Source of the DNA: Dactylorhiza incarnata
Lineage: Eukaryota; Streptophyta; Magnoliopsida; Asparagales; Orchidaceae
DNA: 64,000 bases
Reading direction: 5' to 3'
Assembly (NCBI GenBank): GCA_033032865.1
Contig: JAWHQI010000065.1
Span: 1-64,000, forward strand
The notes beneath the pieces were generated by a model. That model was not told the origin of the DNA and searched no databases. It saw nothing but the letters and a program-made list of their open reading frames with translations. The translations under genes were made by a program, and so were the position numbers. Shown in pieces: positions 44,914 through 56,778 of this stretch. Position 1 is the first letter of the stretch, and every line of letters begins with the position of its first letter.

Positions 44914-46261
44914 TGTCACAACCCGCATTTTCTCCGAATTTAGGAATATCAGAGTAAGAGAAAATACGCGCCATGATGCCACGTCATGCATGAGACAACT
45001 GCAGACGCTCAGGCGGTAACCTATTACTTATTTAATTAAAACATGTTTACATGATAGATCATCATTTGAAATCATTTATTAGGGTTTGGGGTAAGAACTG
45101 TGTCTCTCGGTTCGTGGATCAACTAGTCCACTGAGAAAATATATGTAATTGCAGTGGAAAGTACTTGATTTAGTTCACTTAAGATCATAAATGCACGTGA
45201 TGACAGGACATAAAGTAAATGATATGCACATATCTAGGCGTAGTATAAGTATAGAAAATATCTTTAGGCGACTTTTAAAGATAAGGATTTTAGTTAAAAG
45301 GAATGCAATGAGGATGAAAGAAAAGCTATTTTATAACTATAATGCACCTAGACATAAATCATTCCCAGAGAGCAAGATACACAAGATCTAAAAGTAGTGG
45401 CATTTAACTGACAAGTAAACTATAAAGTATAAAAAAGAAGCACAACGGGCGTGAACAACCTGACACTAACCCATTGGCTCCAAACTAGCATGTCTGAACA
45501 CAAGAAGGAAACTAACAACAACTACCTCGCAGCATCGGGGTAAAACAACAACTAAAACTCCCGAAGACTCCGGGCTATACCACTAGCCGCTAAGGCTCTG
45601 AACCTGAGGCATTCAATAAAACAAAGAACGCCTCAGCAAGGAATTTACAAGTGGCAGAAAAACAAGAAGAACAAAGTAAACAAGGCATAAAGGGTACCAA
45701 CCCACACCCAACACTTACAGAAAAGGAAGCTCCAAGCATAGAACTAAACAATGCACCAAGTGCACCAAATACCAAAAAGAGGAACAAGCATAGTTCATGT
45801 ATTTTGTTAAATTTATTTAAAGAGACTGATCAGCTCAAATTAAACGGGGGAGGTCCTCTATCCACCGCCACCCAAAGCCAAAAACGGGTGGGGGTTTCTA
45901 TCCCCAGCCACCCAAACATGGCCCACGGGACCACAGGCCAAGCCTGCGGTTCACCACTAAAATGGCCACCGTGCAAGGCTACAACAATTCCCCACTGCCC
46001 CCGCAGAACACGACCCACCGTGCAAGGACAAAGTCAATTGTTCAAATTAATTAATTTCTTTAATTATGGCACGGGACGAAGCCCGAGAAAACAATCACCG
46101 GGATACCCTAAGGATAGGGTCACACATGAAGTAAACACTGCATAAGACGATTCATAAGAGAACCCAAGGTCCTCACACAAACATATACACATAAAGAAGT
46201 AAGCACGAGAGAATCAAAAATACGAAATACCGCCAAAAGAACGTGGGAAGCAACCCTAGCA

Positions 46262-46497
46262 TTTCTTGAGAATAGGAAAGCAGACTACTTGGGTTTCTCG
46301 AGAAGTCATAAGCCAAGAACAAGAATTTCTCGAGAAATTTAAGGAGACCAAAGGTGATTTCTCGAGAAGTTCAAGGGAACTAAAGGGGATTTCTCGAGAA
46401 ATTCAAGGGAACACAAAGCTGTTTCTCGAGAAGTTGGAGGAAGCCATTTGAGTTTTCTCCGGAGAGTGGAAGGAATGATCATGGATTTCCCGAGAGG
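46262..46497 (+). repeat. Phased TTTCTCGAGAAA array, copy II
   Basis: Palindromes start at 46262, 46294, 46326, 46358, 46390, 46422, 46454 and 46486: the same eight sites and the same 32-bp step as in copy I. Confidence 0.95.
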
Positions 46498-46500
46498 TTC

Positions 46501-46737
46501 GGGACCCCACGCCATATTAAACGATCAGAGGAGCGCGTTACTTAATTAGTTTCAAACAGTTAATAACATAACCATCTCAGCATACAGAGTTATACAACGA
46601 AAGCATTTGATTTATTGAATAAGTAAACCAGATGCTTCCGTTGTGTAACTCTGTATGCTGAGATGGTTATGTTATTAACTGTTTGAAACTAATTAAGTAA
46701 CACGCTCCTCTGTTAGTTTAATATGGTGTGGGGTCCC
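46501..46737. repeat. 106-bp inverted repeat, copy II
   Basis: Same arms and loop as 23130-23366, again almost perfectly complementary. Confidence 0.93.
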
Positions 46738-46797
46738 GGCCGTACCTATTGTTATATTCTATGTAACAGGGAGGGTGTTACAAATTGGTATCAGAGG

Positions 46798-48137
46798 TAG
46801 GTTTCCGGCCCTTCAGCTTCTTCTGCACCCAGTCCCCAGGACTTTAGGTCGCATAGGATCACACAATCTGTGCACTGGGAGCTAACGCTTGCGCTAGCAC
46901 GAGCGCCAGGCGCTAGCAACAGAACCCAGTTCTTCCCGGCGCTGGTAACAGAACCCTGTTCTGCTACTTCTGGGAAAACACCTCCAGAAATCAACCTCAT
47001 AGCTCACCCAGAGCTACCGCAGCTACCGCCGCCGCTAGTAATAGAACTCAGTTCTGCTACCACTTTTCGGGTATTGCCTGGGAAACACCTCCAGAACCCA
47101 CTTTGTTGTACAACACAACACAAAGAACCCGAAACACATCATATACACGGAGTCTTCTCCGACACGCTACAAGAAATAAACATCTCCAATCCAGACCAAC
47201 CTGTCCAGATGGGCTTCACACAGCATGCCTATGCCCGTACTTCCATTCCGGACTCTATATGCAATTTATGGGGGAAATAACTTCAACCCACCGGAAGATC
47301 TGATCTACTAATTAGTAGAAGTCTTCCTAAACATGAAAATCAAAGGACGCACATGTCCAAAGATTAGGGAGGAGAATCGTTACCCTCGACGCTCTTTTCA
47401 GTGCCATAGATCTGAGAGGAACTCGGCTGGACTCTTTTGAAACATCTTCCTCCCTCTGATATAGTATAGTTGTTTTGGTTTCATTGCATACACACACCGA
47501 TGTGTCATCAGTACGTCTTGGCCGAAGCATGAACACTACACTCATAGCATGATAAGAAGTATACGGGGCATATTATGTAGTATGAGATGCATAATATGTG
47601 TTTGTATATGGATCCACCATATGTGACAACATGTGACGATTATGTAGTATGAGATGCATAACCATCATCACATGGATGCCCATTAGCACGTTTTCTTTTT
47701 CGTTACATGCAATATTATGTAGTATGGGATGCATAATATTTCATGTGTACGCCGCTCATAACATGCATTAAGGCCTTTATTAGAATGCATAGCACAATAT
47801 ACATTACATAGCATTGCATAAGCACACGTGCAAAGCTAAAGACTTATATGATGACACACGTACACTCATGATTTCAAAATGAACAGAAAATTCATGCATT
47901 CATGACCCTTGCACATGAGTCAAGAGGGGTGATGTAGTATCATCCCCAAATTTAGCATAACATCGCAAAAATATCCCAGAGAAAGGTAGTGGAAATGGCA
48001 AGTATCTGTACATGTATGTTCTGAACCAAGCAGTGTAGTTCTAGTGTAAGGTTAAGTTTTAATTATAGGTTTATGCGTATTAGCAGAGTTGGTGCGTAAG
48101 CGAGTCGCGACTAGATCGACTCCTCAGTCGGAGGGTG
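46798..48137 (+). other. Leader of LTR D interior, copy II
   Basis: Matches 23426-24781. The three hairpins are kept at 47569-47598, about 47639-47663 and 47711-47740. No supported gene. Confidence 0.7.
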
Positions 48138-48808
48138 ATGTCATCCGGAGCGCAGAGTGAAGCTCTGATCGAGAGTCTGCGCCAGAGCAATGAAGCTCTG
48201 GCTAGGCAGATGGTTGCGATGCAATCGCAAGTTGAGGCGTTGTTGTCTGTCGGTGCTAGGCAGCAATCCGTATTGCAGGCCCTCGTAGTAGGACAGACAG
48301 TACCTACTCCTCCTGCTCCCTTGGTACCCCAGTAGCGATACCGCCGGAAATGAATTTCATTTTGCACTTTCAAAGGTTGGGTCCTCCATCGTATGACGAA
48401 CGAGCTGATTTCGTGGCCTTGGACGATTGGCTTATAGCCATTGAGGAGATGTTCTCGTATTCAGGAATTGCCGTGGATCAAAAGGTGATGGTTGCCGCGT
48501 ACCAGCTTAAGGGTCTTGCAAAGAGTTGGTGGTTGAGGGAGAAGGAAGACCTTTCCGAAGGATGTTCGTGGGAAACCGTCAAAGAAATATTGTTAAGAGA
48601 GTTTCTGCCGTCGGTAGAGCAAGACCGATTGATGAATGATTTCCTGCATCTGAAGCAGAAGCAGCTCTTGGCGAGCGAGTATGAGATTGAGTTTGGCAAG
48701 TTGAGCAGGTTTGCTCCGGCCCTGGTAGCCTCAGGATATAGGAAGAGAAAAGCTGAGCGTGATAACCCAGGAGCTAGCCAGTCTTCGACCCAAGTAATCG
48801 CAGGTTAG
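48138..48808 (+). pseudogene. gag: Gypsy gag, copy II
   Basis: Better preserved than copy I. MSSGAQSEALIESLRQSNEA, LARQMVAMQSQVEALLSVGA, then RQQSVLQALVVGQTVPTPP to a TAG at 48333. A frame change leads to the core MNFILHFQRLGPPSYDERAD, AAYQLKGLAKSWWLREKEDL, REFLPSVEQDRLMNDFLHLK and KLSRFAPALVASGYRKRKAE, ending TQVIAG at 48808. The zinc knuckle is absent as in copy I. Copia 4 is inserted 50 bp further on, separating gag from protease. Confidence 0.87.
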
Positions 48809-48860
48809 ACCTTAGGCCAGCTGTTAAGTCTTGATTCCTTTATTTCGCTGTATTAGACTC

Positions 48861-50538
48861 TGAAAGTGAGGTTAGATCTTAAATTAACTCTAGAGGGGGG
48901 GGGGGGGGGAGGTGAATAGAGTATTAAAATTTTTTATTAGTTTTTTTGCGGAATTAAAATAGTGATATATATATGTATATAATGATTTATTAAAACTAAA
49001 TAAAGAAAACAACACAGCACAACAACACAGAAAATCACAAGCACACAGACGACACAAGGATTTTTATAGTAGTTCCTCAATAAACCTGGGCACGTCTACT
49101 CTTCTACCACACTTGGTAGGATCCACTAGGTTTTTGATCAGGTTCCCTATCACCAAGGGGTTTTTGATCAGGTGTCCACACACCAACTGAGCTTTTGATC
49201 ATGTGCTCTAACCAAACCACAGGTTTTTGATCAGGTGCCCTGCCACCAATGGGTTAACTTTTGAAGGGAGTTATAACCCTATACAAGAGGGGATAGAAGG
49301 GGTTAGGAAGTTCTTCTCTGTCTATATGTTGAGAGAAGACTCTAGTGAATGTATGTTGTAAAACTCCTCTGTTTGATATGAAATGCTTGACAGCTTGAGG
49401 ATGGAGCTTTCACTTGAATCAAATAATCTTCCTGTAGCTGATTAATCTGGAAGAATATGTTCTTCAGATTTTTGTTGCTCTTTTGAAGATCTGTACTTGC
49501 AGCTGATGACTGAGAGAGTATTGTTGAAGTTGTTCTCAGAGAATGAGTGCTGCTATTTGAGGAAGAAGAAGACCTGTTAGCTTTTGTTCTTCTTGTTCTT
49601 CCTGTAACCTTTTTCCTTCTTTTTCTCTGTACAGCTATATTGATATGTTCTGTATTTTTCTGTCGTGAAAACTATGGAAGTAATACTGCATATCTTCTTC
49701 CCTTTCTTTTGATAATATTTGAAAATCAAATCCCTTGAATTAAGGAATAAATATATCTGGGAACTGTAAATCTGCTGCGCCGATTACCTTTTTCTTCTTC
49801 CATGAAATGTTCCTTTTCCATTGAATGTCAACGACTATTTTCTGTCGGGAAGAGATGGAAAGGAATATAATAAGGAAGGAAATAAATCTTGTCTTATCTG
49901 GAATAGATCCGTTGCTATAGTCGATCTGAGTTCAGAGAATGGATAATATAATCTTCTGAAATAATTCTGAACTGAAATAAGAAATTTCGTCGATCTCAAG
50001 AATTTTCGTCGAACACAGAATTGAGTTCGTCGACCTCAAATGAATCTGGCTGGAAGAATTAAATCAGTTGAGCTGAATGATATTTCGTCGATCTGAACAT
50101 CTGATACTCATTCTTCGAACGCAGAGCTGGTTTCGTTGAACTGAGGAATTTGTCGACCGCTGAGCTGAGCAAAATCGTCGACCACAGAACTGAATAAAAA
50201 CGTCGACCGCTGAGACGGGATCTGTTCGTCGACCGCTAAGATAGAATCTGTTCGTCGAACGCTGAAACAGAATCTGTTCGTCGACCGCTGAACTGCTGAG
50301 ACACTGAGCCGCTGAGATAGAAGCAAGTTGTTCGTCGAACGCAGAGTGTAAGTCGTTCATCGAACGCAGAGAGCAGTTCGTCGAACGCAGTGTGGAGTTC
50401 GTCGAACGCAGAATCTGAATGATTTCTTGAGTTCTAACAGCCTAAACTCTTGACCCATTGACTATACATTGGGGTCAACTTGATCTTAGTTAACAGATAG
50501 TGATCTTAGCCCAAATCAGAAATAGGGTTGTTCCAACA
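48861..50538 (-). repeat. Copia 4 3' LTR
   Basis: 1,678 bp; 15-G run at 48895-48909; word array (GTTCGTCGACCGCTGAGAC type) at about 49985-50415. It has one fewer 128-bp array unit than the 5' LTR. Confidence 0.92.
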
Positions 50539-51428
50539 ATCTCCCCCTATTTGGGTTAGGACACTATTTGACAAATATATTGAAAACAAACAAAACAACA
50601 GAGCATATATATCTGATATATTTTAAATTTTTCATCAGATAAAAATAAGAAACTCTGAGTTCTGAAATTACATTGAAACCAAATAAATAAGAACCTTTTG
50701 TCTTTTCTGAATCTGCTTTCTGAATTCTGAAATCTGATATTGTCTGAACTGATTTTTCAGAATTGTTGATCTGAACTGAATCTTGATATTCTGAATTTGA
50801 TATCTGCTCTAACTGGAATTATTTCTTGATCTGCTATAACATCTTCCTAAATCTGTCATAATCTGAATCTGTAGCTTTTCATATATCAAAAACTGTATTC
50901 TGAATCTGAACTTGAAACATATGTAGCTTCTTCATGCATCATTTCTCTCTTTTATAAAATATGTTAGCCTGAGAGCATCTCCCCCTGAGACTGGAGCTTC
51001 TTCAGCTTTCTCCCATTGCCTAGTTCATAGAACATCTCCCCCTGGGCAAAAACTGCATCAAATGGAGCTTGTTCATAGAACTGAAAACATGTCGCTTCAT
51101 CAGCATTTCCTCTTGAAGCTTGAGCAACTTCAGAAAATAACGCCCCCTGTCAAAAAGGAAAGTATATCCCCCTGACAACAAGGAGCTTCTTCAATACATC
51201 TCCCTCTGCCTAGTTTCAGGAAGACCTAGAGCTAGGCCCCTAGAAGAAGGGACTTTTTAGGAGGTAGGGAAGGATGCAATCATTATATTGCTACTGTTCC
51301 TACAAAATGAAATAGAGATCAAGTGCAAAGGGAACTATAAAGAGAAGCAATTCTGTAGGCATTCAGATAATCAGAAAAACTTAGTTTGATATTGAAGGGA
51401 ATGAGGGGATAAATAGAAGATTTAATTT
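50539..51428 (-). other. Copia 4 3' non-coding region with multiple polypurine tracts
   Basis: Between RNase H and the 3' LTR. On the minus strand AGGGGGAGAT lies directly before the LTR (50539-50549). Further AGGGGGAGAT- or AGGGGG-like tracts lie at about 50980, 51028, 51142, 51168 and 51199. Repeated polypurine tracts are known from Sireviruses. No env-like open frame is visible. Confidence 0.8.
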
Positions 51429-53093
51429 TTAATTGATTGAATCTCCATCTATCATTCCTAGCTGATTTATAAAGAAAATGTGTTTCTTTTCATCCAAGGG
51501 TTTGGTGAAAATATCAGCCCTTTGCAAATCAGTAGAGATGAATTGTAGGCAAATTTTATTTTTATCCACATTATCCCTAAGGAAGTGGTGCCTAATTTCT
51601 ATATGTTTAGTCCTACTATGGAGAACTGGATTTTGTGCTATAAATATTGCACTAGTATTGTCACAAAATATAATTGAATTATTTAGATTGATCCTATAGT
51701 CTAGGAGCTGATTTTGTATCCACAATATCTGTGAGCAGCAACTGCCTGCAGCTATGTATTCAGCTTCAGCTGTTGATGTAGGCACATATATTTGTTTCTT
51801 ACAAAACCAAGACACAAGCCTATCACCAAGAAACTGGCAAGTTCCTGATGTGCTTTTCTTGTCTACTCTGCATCCAGCATAATCTGAATCTGAGAATCCA
51901 GTTAATTCAAATTCAGATGCTGTTGGATACCAAAGTCCAAGATTTGGACAACCCTTTATATATCTCAAAATTCTTTTAAATAAAATTAGATGAGATTCTT
52001 TGGGGTTAACTTGAAACCTAGCACAAATACAAGTAGCAAACATTATATCAGACCTACTTGTTGTTAAATAAAGTATTGAGCCAACAATTGCTCTATATAC
52101 TTTCTGATCAACAGGTTTCCGGGAATCATCATTATCAACAACAGCATTTGAGGGCATGAGTGTTTTCATGGTGGAAGCATCAGACATACCAAATCTTTTC
52201 ACTAATTCTTTAGCATACTTAGATTGGGATATTAAGATTCCATTTGGAGTTTGCTTCACTTGAAGACCAAGGAAGTATGATAGCTCACCCATACTACTCA
52301 TTTCAAATTTAGATTGCATTAGATTAGAGAATCTTTTGCATAAATTTGAATCAGTAGAGCCAAAAATAATATCATCTACATATATTTGAACTAGTAAAGT
52401 TTGATTTTTATGTATCCTAAGAAATAGGGTTTTATCTACTATGCCTCTACAGAATTTATTCTCTAAAAGAAAACTAGCTAAGGTCTCATATCATGCTCTG
52501 GGAGCTTGTTTGAGACCATAGAGAGCTTTATTAAGCTTAAATACAAAAGAGGAGTGAGTTGGAGAGATGAAACCTGGTGGTTGTTCCACATAGACTTCTT
52601 CTTTGATTTCTCTATTCAAGAATGCACTCTTCACATCCATTTGATAAACCTTGAACTTCTTGTATGCAGAAAATGCAAGGAAGATCCTAATTGCTTCTAA
52701 CCTTGCAACTGGTGCAAAAGTCTGATCATAATCTATTCCTTCTGCCCGTGAGTATCCTTGAGCTACTAGTCTAGCTTTATTTCTCACAATATTGCCATCT
52801 GCATCTAGCTTGTTCCTGTAGACCCATTTAGTTCCAATGACTGGATGATTCTTTGGTCTAGGAACCAATTCCCAAACTTTGTTTGTCTCAAACTGATTGA
52901 GCTCCTCTTGCATAACAATGATCAAGTTGGGATCCTGTTCTGCATCTTGTAGAGATTGAGGTTCAATCTGAGAGAGAAAACAAGTGTGCATCAGATTCTG
53001 ATTAGCTTGATGCTTTGTTTGGACACCCGTTGATATGTCTCCAATTATTTGAGATCTGGGGTGATCTCTAATATTGACATAATCAACAGGCAT
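51429..53093 (-). pseudogene. pol: Copia 4 reverse transcriptase and RNase H
   Basis: [80 protein letters not shown] and [12 protein letters not shown]. The following Trp codon is TGA (about 52490). Catalytic YVDD is readable at about 52385-52370. RNase H (52319-51429): TGFSDSDYAGCRVDKKSTSG, TSTAEAEYIAAGSCCSQILW, FCDNTSAIFIAQNPVLHSRT, KHIEIRHHFLRDNV and RADIFTKPLDE, ending at a normal position. One nonsense codon plus a frame break near 52330 inactivate it. Confidence 0.92.
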
Positions 53094-53407
53094 AGTGGGA
53101 TCAACATTATTTGTAATTAATTCCTCTTGTGGAATGTTACTTAATGCTTCCTTTTCAGTTACAGTTTCACTGATTTCTTCATCACTTTCTTCACTATCCT
53201 GCTGTACAGGATTTAGAAATCCTTCCTTCTACAGAGCTAATTGATCTAGCTGCTCACAGAGTGTAGGTACCTGCAGGTTTTCTTTGGTAGAAGAATTCTT
53301 CTCCTTATAAAACATGTTAGTTTCATCAAAAGAAACATGCATAGATTCTTCAATTTTAAAAGAGGATTTGTTAAATATCCTATATGCCTTGCTGATTAAT
53401 AAATAGC
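53094..53407 (-). pseudogene. Copia 4 integrase-RT linker
   Basis: Variable, acidic linker with stops and frame breaks. ETNMFYKEKNSSTKENLQVP is readable at about 53320-53260. No separate gene. Confidence 0.6.
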
Positions 53408-54560
53408 CTAAGAAAATTCCTTTTTCAGATTTTGGTTCAAATTTCCTAGGTATTTTTTGTCATTATTGTGAACAAAACATTTACAACCAAATGTTCTAAA
53501 ATAGTTAACTTTAGGTTTCTTCCCTTTAAGTAACTCATAGGGAGTCTTACCCTTAAGTTTATGTATCAAACTCCTATTCAACACATAATTTGCTGTGCTA
53601 ACAGCCTTTGCCCAAAAAGATAGGGGAAAATTAGCATCTGCAGGTAATGTAGTTGCTGATTCAATTAGGGTTCTATTTTTTCCTTTCAACTACCCCATTT
53701 TGTTGAGGAGTTCTAGGAGCTGAGAAGCAATGCCTGATACCTTCCTTCTCACAGAATTCTTGCATGAGAAGAGACTCAAACTCAGTGCCATGATCACTTC
53801 TGATCAATGCAACTACAGTAGAGTACTCAATCTGAATGCTCTTAAGAAATTCTGTAAGAACTTTAAAGTTATCTGACTTTTCTCTCAAAAAGAACACCCA
53901 AGTGAATCTAGAGAAGTCATCTACAATAACTAGAGTGTATGACTTCCCCCCTAAACTCTTTATTGCTATTGGTCCAAAAAGGTCCATATGTAACAAGTAT
54001 AAAATTCTAGGTGAATCACTTTTAGATAATAATTTAAAACTGTTTTTAGTTTGCTTGCCTAGTTGACATGCCCTGCAAAGACCTTTCTTCTTGTATGAAC
54101 AAAAAGGTAATCCTCTAACAAGATTGTCCTTAGATAATTTAGCAATGGTCCTAAAATTTACATGTCCTAATCTCTTATGCCAAAATTCACTAGGTTTGCT
54201 TAATTGATTAAATAAACAGATTTCTGATTTTGATGAGTTAAAATTTACTAAATAGATATTTCCTTGCCTAATACATGATAAAATAGTAATATTATCAGAA
54301 GACTTAATAAGGCATTTTAATTTATTAAAAGTTACCTGATACCCTTCATCACATAATTGGCTTATGCTGATGAGGTTGTGCTTCAGTCCCTTGACATAAG
54401 CTACTTCTTTGAAGGTAACTTCTCCAACCTTGACTTTTCCATATCCTTTTGTTTGTCCATAGTTGGAGTCTCCAAATATCACTTTTGGTCCAAGCTTTGC
54501 CTTGTAGTTGTTCAGATTGGCCTTGTTTCCTGTCATGTGTTTTGAATAGCCGCTATCCAA
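53408..54560 (-). pseudogene. pol: Copia 4 protease end and integrase
   Basis: MDSGYSKHMTGNKANL is the protease active site (DSG); the upstream WYL is cut off by a TAA at about 54566. EVAYVKGLKHNLISISQLCD follows. Integrase: FWHKRLGHVNFRTIAKLS (His pair), LCRACQLGKQTKNSFK (Cys pair), LHMDLFGPIAIKSLGGK, IVDDFSRFTWVFFLREKSD and PRTPQQNGVVERKK, so zinc ligands and DDE are present. A frameshift at about 53680 leads to NRTLIESATTLPADANFPLS, LNRSLIHKLKGKTPYELLKG and RTFGCKCFVHNNDKKYLGNL. Stop at 53408 where the family reads on. Confidence 0.92.
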
Positions 54561-54616
54561 GTACCATTATTCATTCTTGTTTAGATAGCTCTGTACCTGC
54601 AAAATAGAAAAATAAA

Positions 54617-55816
54617 CTAGTTGTTTTTAACCCAGACTACCTTGGGTCCTTTTGTATTACCACAAAACTCTGAAATAAAAGACATTTCAGGTTGATCCTT
54701 ATAACCTTTTGGATGATATCTCCTTGGAGGTATTATCCATTCAGTGAAAGGATTGATAGTATGTTTAGAATAAGAATTCTTCATTTTTTTTGTATGTTTT
54801 CTGTTCGACGAACTAGGCTGAGTTCGTCGATCGCCGTTCGACGAATGGGTGTGCTTTCGTCCAGCGTCGTTGGAATAATGACTATACAAAAAATCTGTCT
54901 TCAGAGTTCGTCGATCTCTGTTCGACGAATTCGTCTGATTTCGTCGAGCTCCGTTCGACGAATTCTGCTGAATTCCTTTATTCTTAACAGCCTTACTTGA
55001 AATATTTTTATTTGCATCTACAACCTCTTTGCTCTTAGCATAAATGAATTTTATAGGTGTAGACAGTATGTTTTTCTTAATTAGAGGTGGCTCACTTGAT
55101 GATGCACCCAAGCCTAGTTTGCCACTTAATCTGGCATTTACTGTGCTTGTAATGTCCATCAGTTTGATGCTTCTCCCATTTAGGGATTCTTCAAATTTCT
55201 TAGCCTCAGAAAGTTTATTCTCAATGAGAATAATATGTTCTCTAGAGGCAGCCAAATCTTTCTTAAGATTAGCATTTTCTTTACTTAATTTGTTCATTTC
55301 AGCTAGCTTATTTCTGAGAGTGATTATCTCCTTCTCAGATTTTATTAAGTCTAAGTAAAGAACTTTGAATTCATCTTTGAATTCAACTGAATTGAAATCA
55401 AAATTAGAAATTACCTGATCAGCATCATTGTCAGCTTCTGATTCTGATTCTTCTTCATCTGAGTTGTTTGATGAGGCATTGATAGCCATCATGCAGAAGC
55501 TTCTTTCTTCTTCATTATCTTCATCATCAGAAGAGCTGGATGAAGATGCAAGATCTGACTCACTTCTTGAATCATAAATGGCCATCAAGCATTGGTCATT
55601 CTCATTTGATTTATCTTCATCTTCAGAAGAGCTGGATGAAGTTTCAGAATATGTTTCACTCCAGGTTTCTGCTACAAATCCTCTTCCCTTGTGTTTGTGT
55701 TTGTGGGAGGAAGACTTGCTGGAGTGCCTTTTGTCTTCTTTGTCCTTTTTCTTTTCTTTCTTCTGATTCTCTGGACATTCTGGTAGAACATGTCCAGGTT
55801 TCCTGCAACCAAACAT
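54617..55816 (-). pseudogene. gag: Copia 4 gag C-terminal extension
   Basis: 399-codon open frame. It begins in the zinc knuckle GCRKPGHVLPEC, then a basic stretch. Acidic/serine clusters (SETSSSSSEDEDKS, ASSSSSSDDEDNEEERS) with QCLMAIYD and SFCMMAINAS follow, then a predicted coiled coil (about residues 155-225: LIKSEKEIITLRNKLAEMNK, LSKENANLKKDLAASREHII). At residues about 285-340 it reads SSNGARRNQTNSSNRDRRT and SSNGDRRTQPSSSNRKH, which is the TTCGTCGAA word array translated. It ends KGPKVVWVKNN, the usual bridge to the protease. Long gag of this build is typical of Sireviruses. Confidence 0.85.
54800..54965. repeat. TTCGTCGAA-type words inside gag
   Basis: About six GTTCGACGAA / GTTCGTCGA words in two groups (54801-54860 and 54906-54962), the same words as in the LTR arrays, inside otherwise ordinary gag coding sequence. 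Confidence 0.88.
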
Positions 55817-56677
55817 ACAATTTCTTTAGAATTGGATTTATCATACCTTGGCTTTTCTCTGGATCTGGAGTTCTTCTTTCTGAAGTCCTTCTTAGCCATC
55901 TTGTAGAACCTTTTGGCTAGAAGGCTCATGAACTCCTCATCTCTTGGAGCCTTTTCTTCTTCTTCAGTAGCTTGGAAAGCTATATTCTTCTCCTTCTTGG
56001 ATGCTGAAGATGAAGTTGATTGTTCAGCTTCTCTGGTTTTGATAAGCTGCTCATAGGATTTGAGTTTGCCTAACAAGCTCTCAGTTGAGATCTCATTAAG
56101 GCTTCTGGCTTCCTTGATTGGCCAGATCCTAGAGTCTGGGGAAGCACATAAGGATCTTATCATTTATCTCAGTGATAGAGATCACTTTGTCCAAGGTCTT
56201 CAGCTCATTGATTATGAGGTTGAGCATGTTGTACATATCAGCAACTGTCTCAGATTCTCCCTTTTTGAAATTCTCATATTGAGAAATGAGGTGGGATTTT
56301 CTGTCCTTTCTTTCATCAGCTGATCCTTCAACCATATTGTTGAGTGAGATCCATATCTCTCTTGCAGAAGTGCATTCCACCACTTTTTGAAAAATGTCAT
56401 CAGACATTGTTTGTGCTAGAATGTTCATTGCTTTTGCATCTGCACTTCTTTGCTTTTTCTGTGCATCTGTCCATTCAGGTGGTGGAATAGCATTGTTTGT
56501 TGTTGTGGTTTCAGCACTAGTTGTTGCTGTGGGAGCTGGAGGTCTTGATAAAATCACATTGAAAATTTCTTCATCAATAGAATTCATGTACAATCTAATC
56601 CTTGCCTTCCATAGTGCAAACTTATTTAGATTGCACATAGGAGGTCTTGTGCTTGAATACTCTTTGTTTTGTGCCAT
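55672..56677 (-). pseudogene. gag: Copia 4 gag, capsid part
   Basis: Start MAQNKEYSSTRPPMCNLNKF at 56677, the ATG about 100 bp inside the primer site. LWKARIRLYMNSIDEEIFNV, then ADAKAMNILAQTMSDDIFQK, VECTSAREIWISLNNMVEGS and RKSHLISQYENFKKGESETV (UBN2 core) to about 56160. A frame break there leads to RIWPIKEARSLNEISTESLL and LGKLKSYEQLIKTREAEQST, then FMSLLAKRFYKMAKKDFRKK to the zinc knuckle, where a one-base change shifts into the frame of 54617-55816. Confidence 0.88.
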
Positions 56678-56765
56678 GAGTTTTTTAAGAAAATAAAACT
56701 CTAAAGTAAATTAAGATCTAATTGATCTTTATGATTCAGGTGTTAGCCTGTAAAAATCAACTATC

Positions 56766-56776
56766 CTCTGATACCA
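56766..56776 (-). other. Copia 4 primer binding site
   Basis: Minus strand TGGTATCAGAG, two bases after the 5' LTR, complementary to initiator tRNA-Met. Confidence 0.92.
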
Positions 56777-56778
56777 AT

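Larger units (their letters stand above)
44914..46782 (+). repeat. LTR D, copy II
   Basis: Starts TGTCACAACCCGC and ends GGGTGTTACA, followed by the primer site TGGTATCAGAGG at 46786-46797. 1,869 bp, closely matching 21517-23410. No target duplication. Confidence 0.82.

Noticed and set aside
50539..51429. Envelope-like gene downstream of Copia 4 pol, as in some Sireviruses
   Set aside because: No open frame of useful length on the minus strand between RNase H and the 3' LTR.
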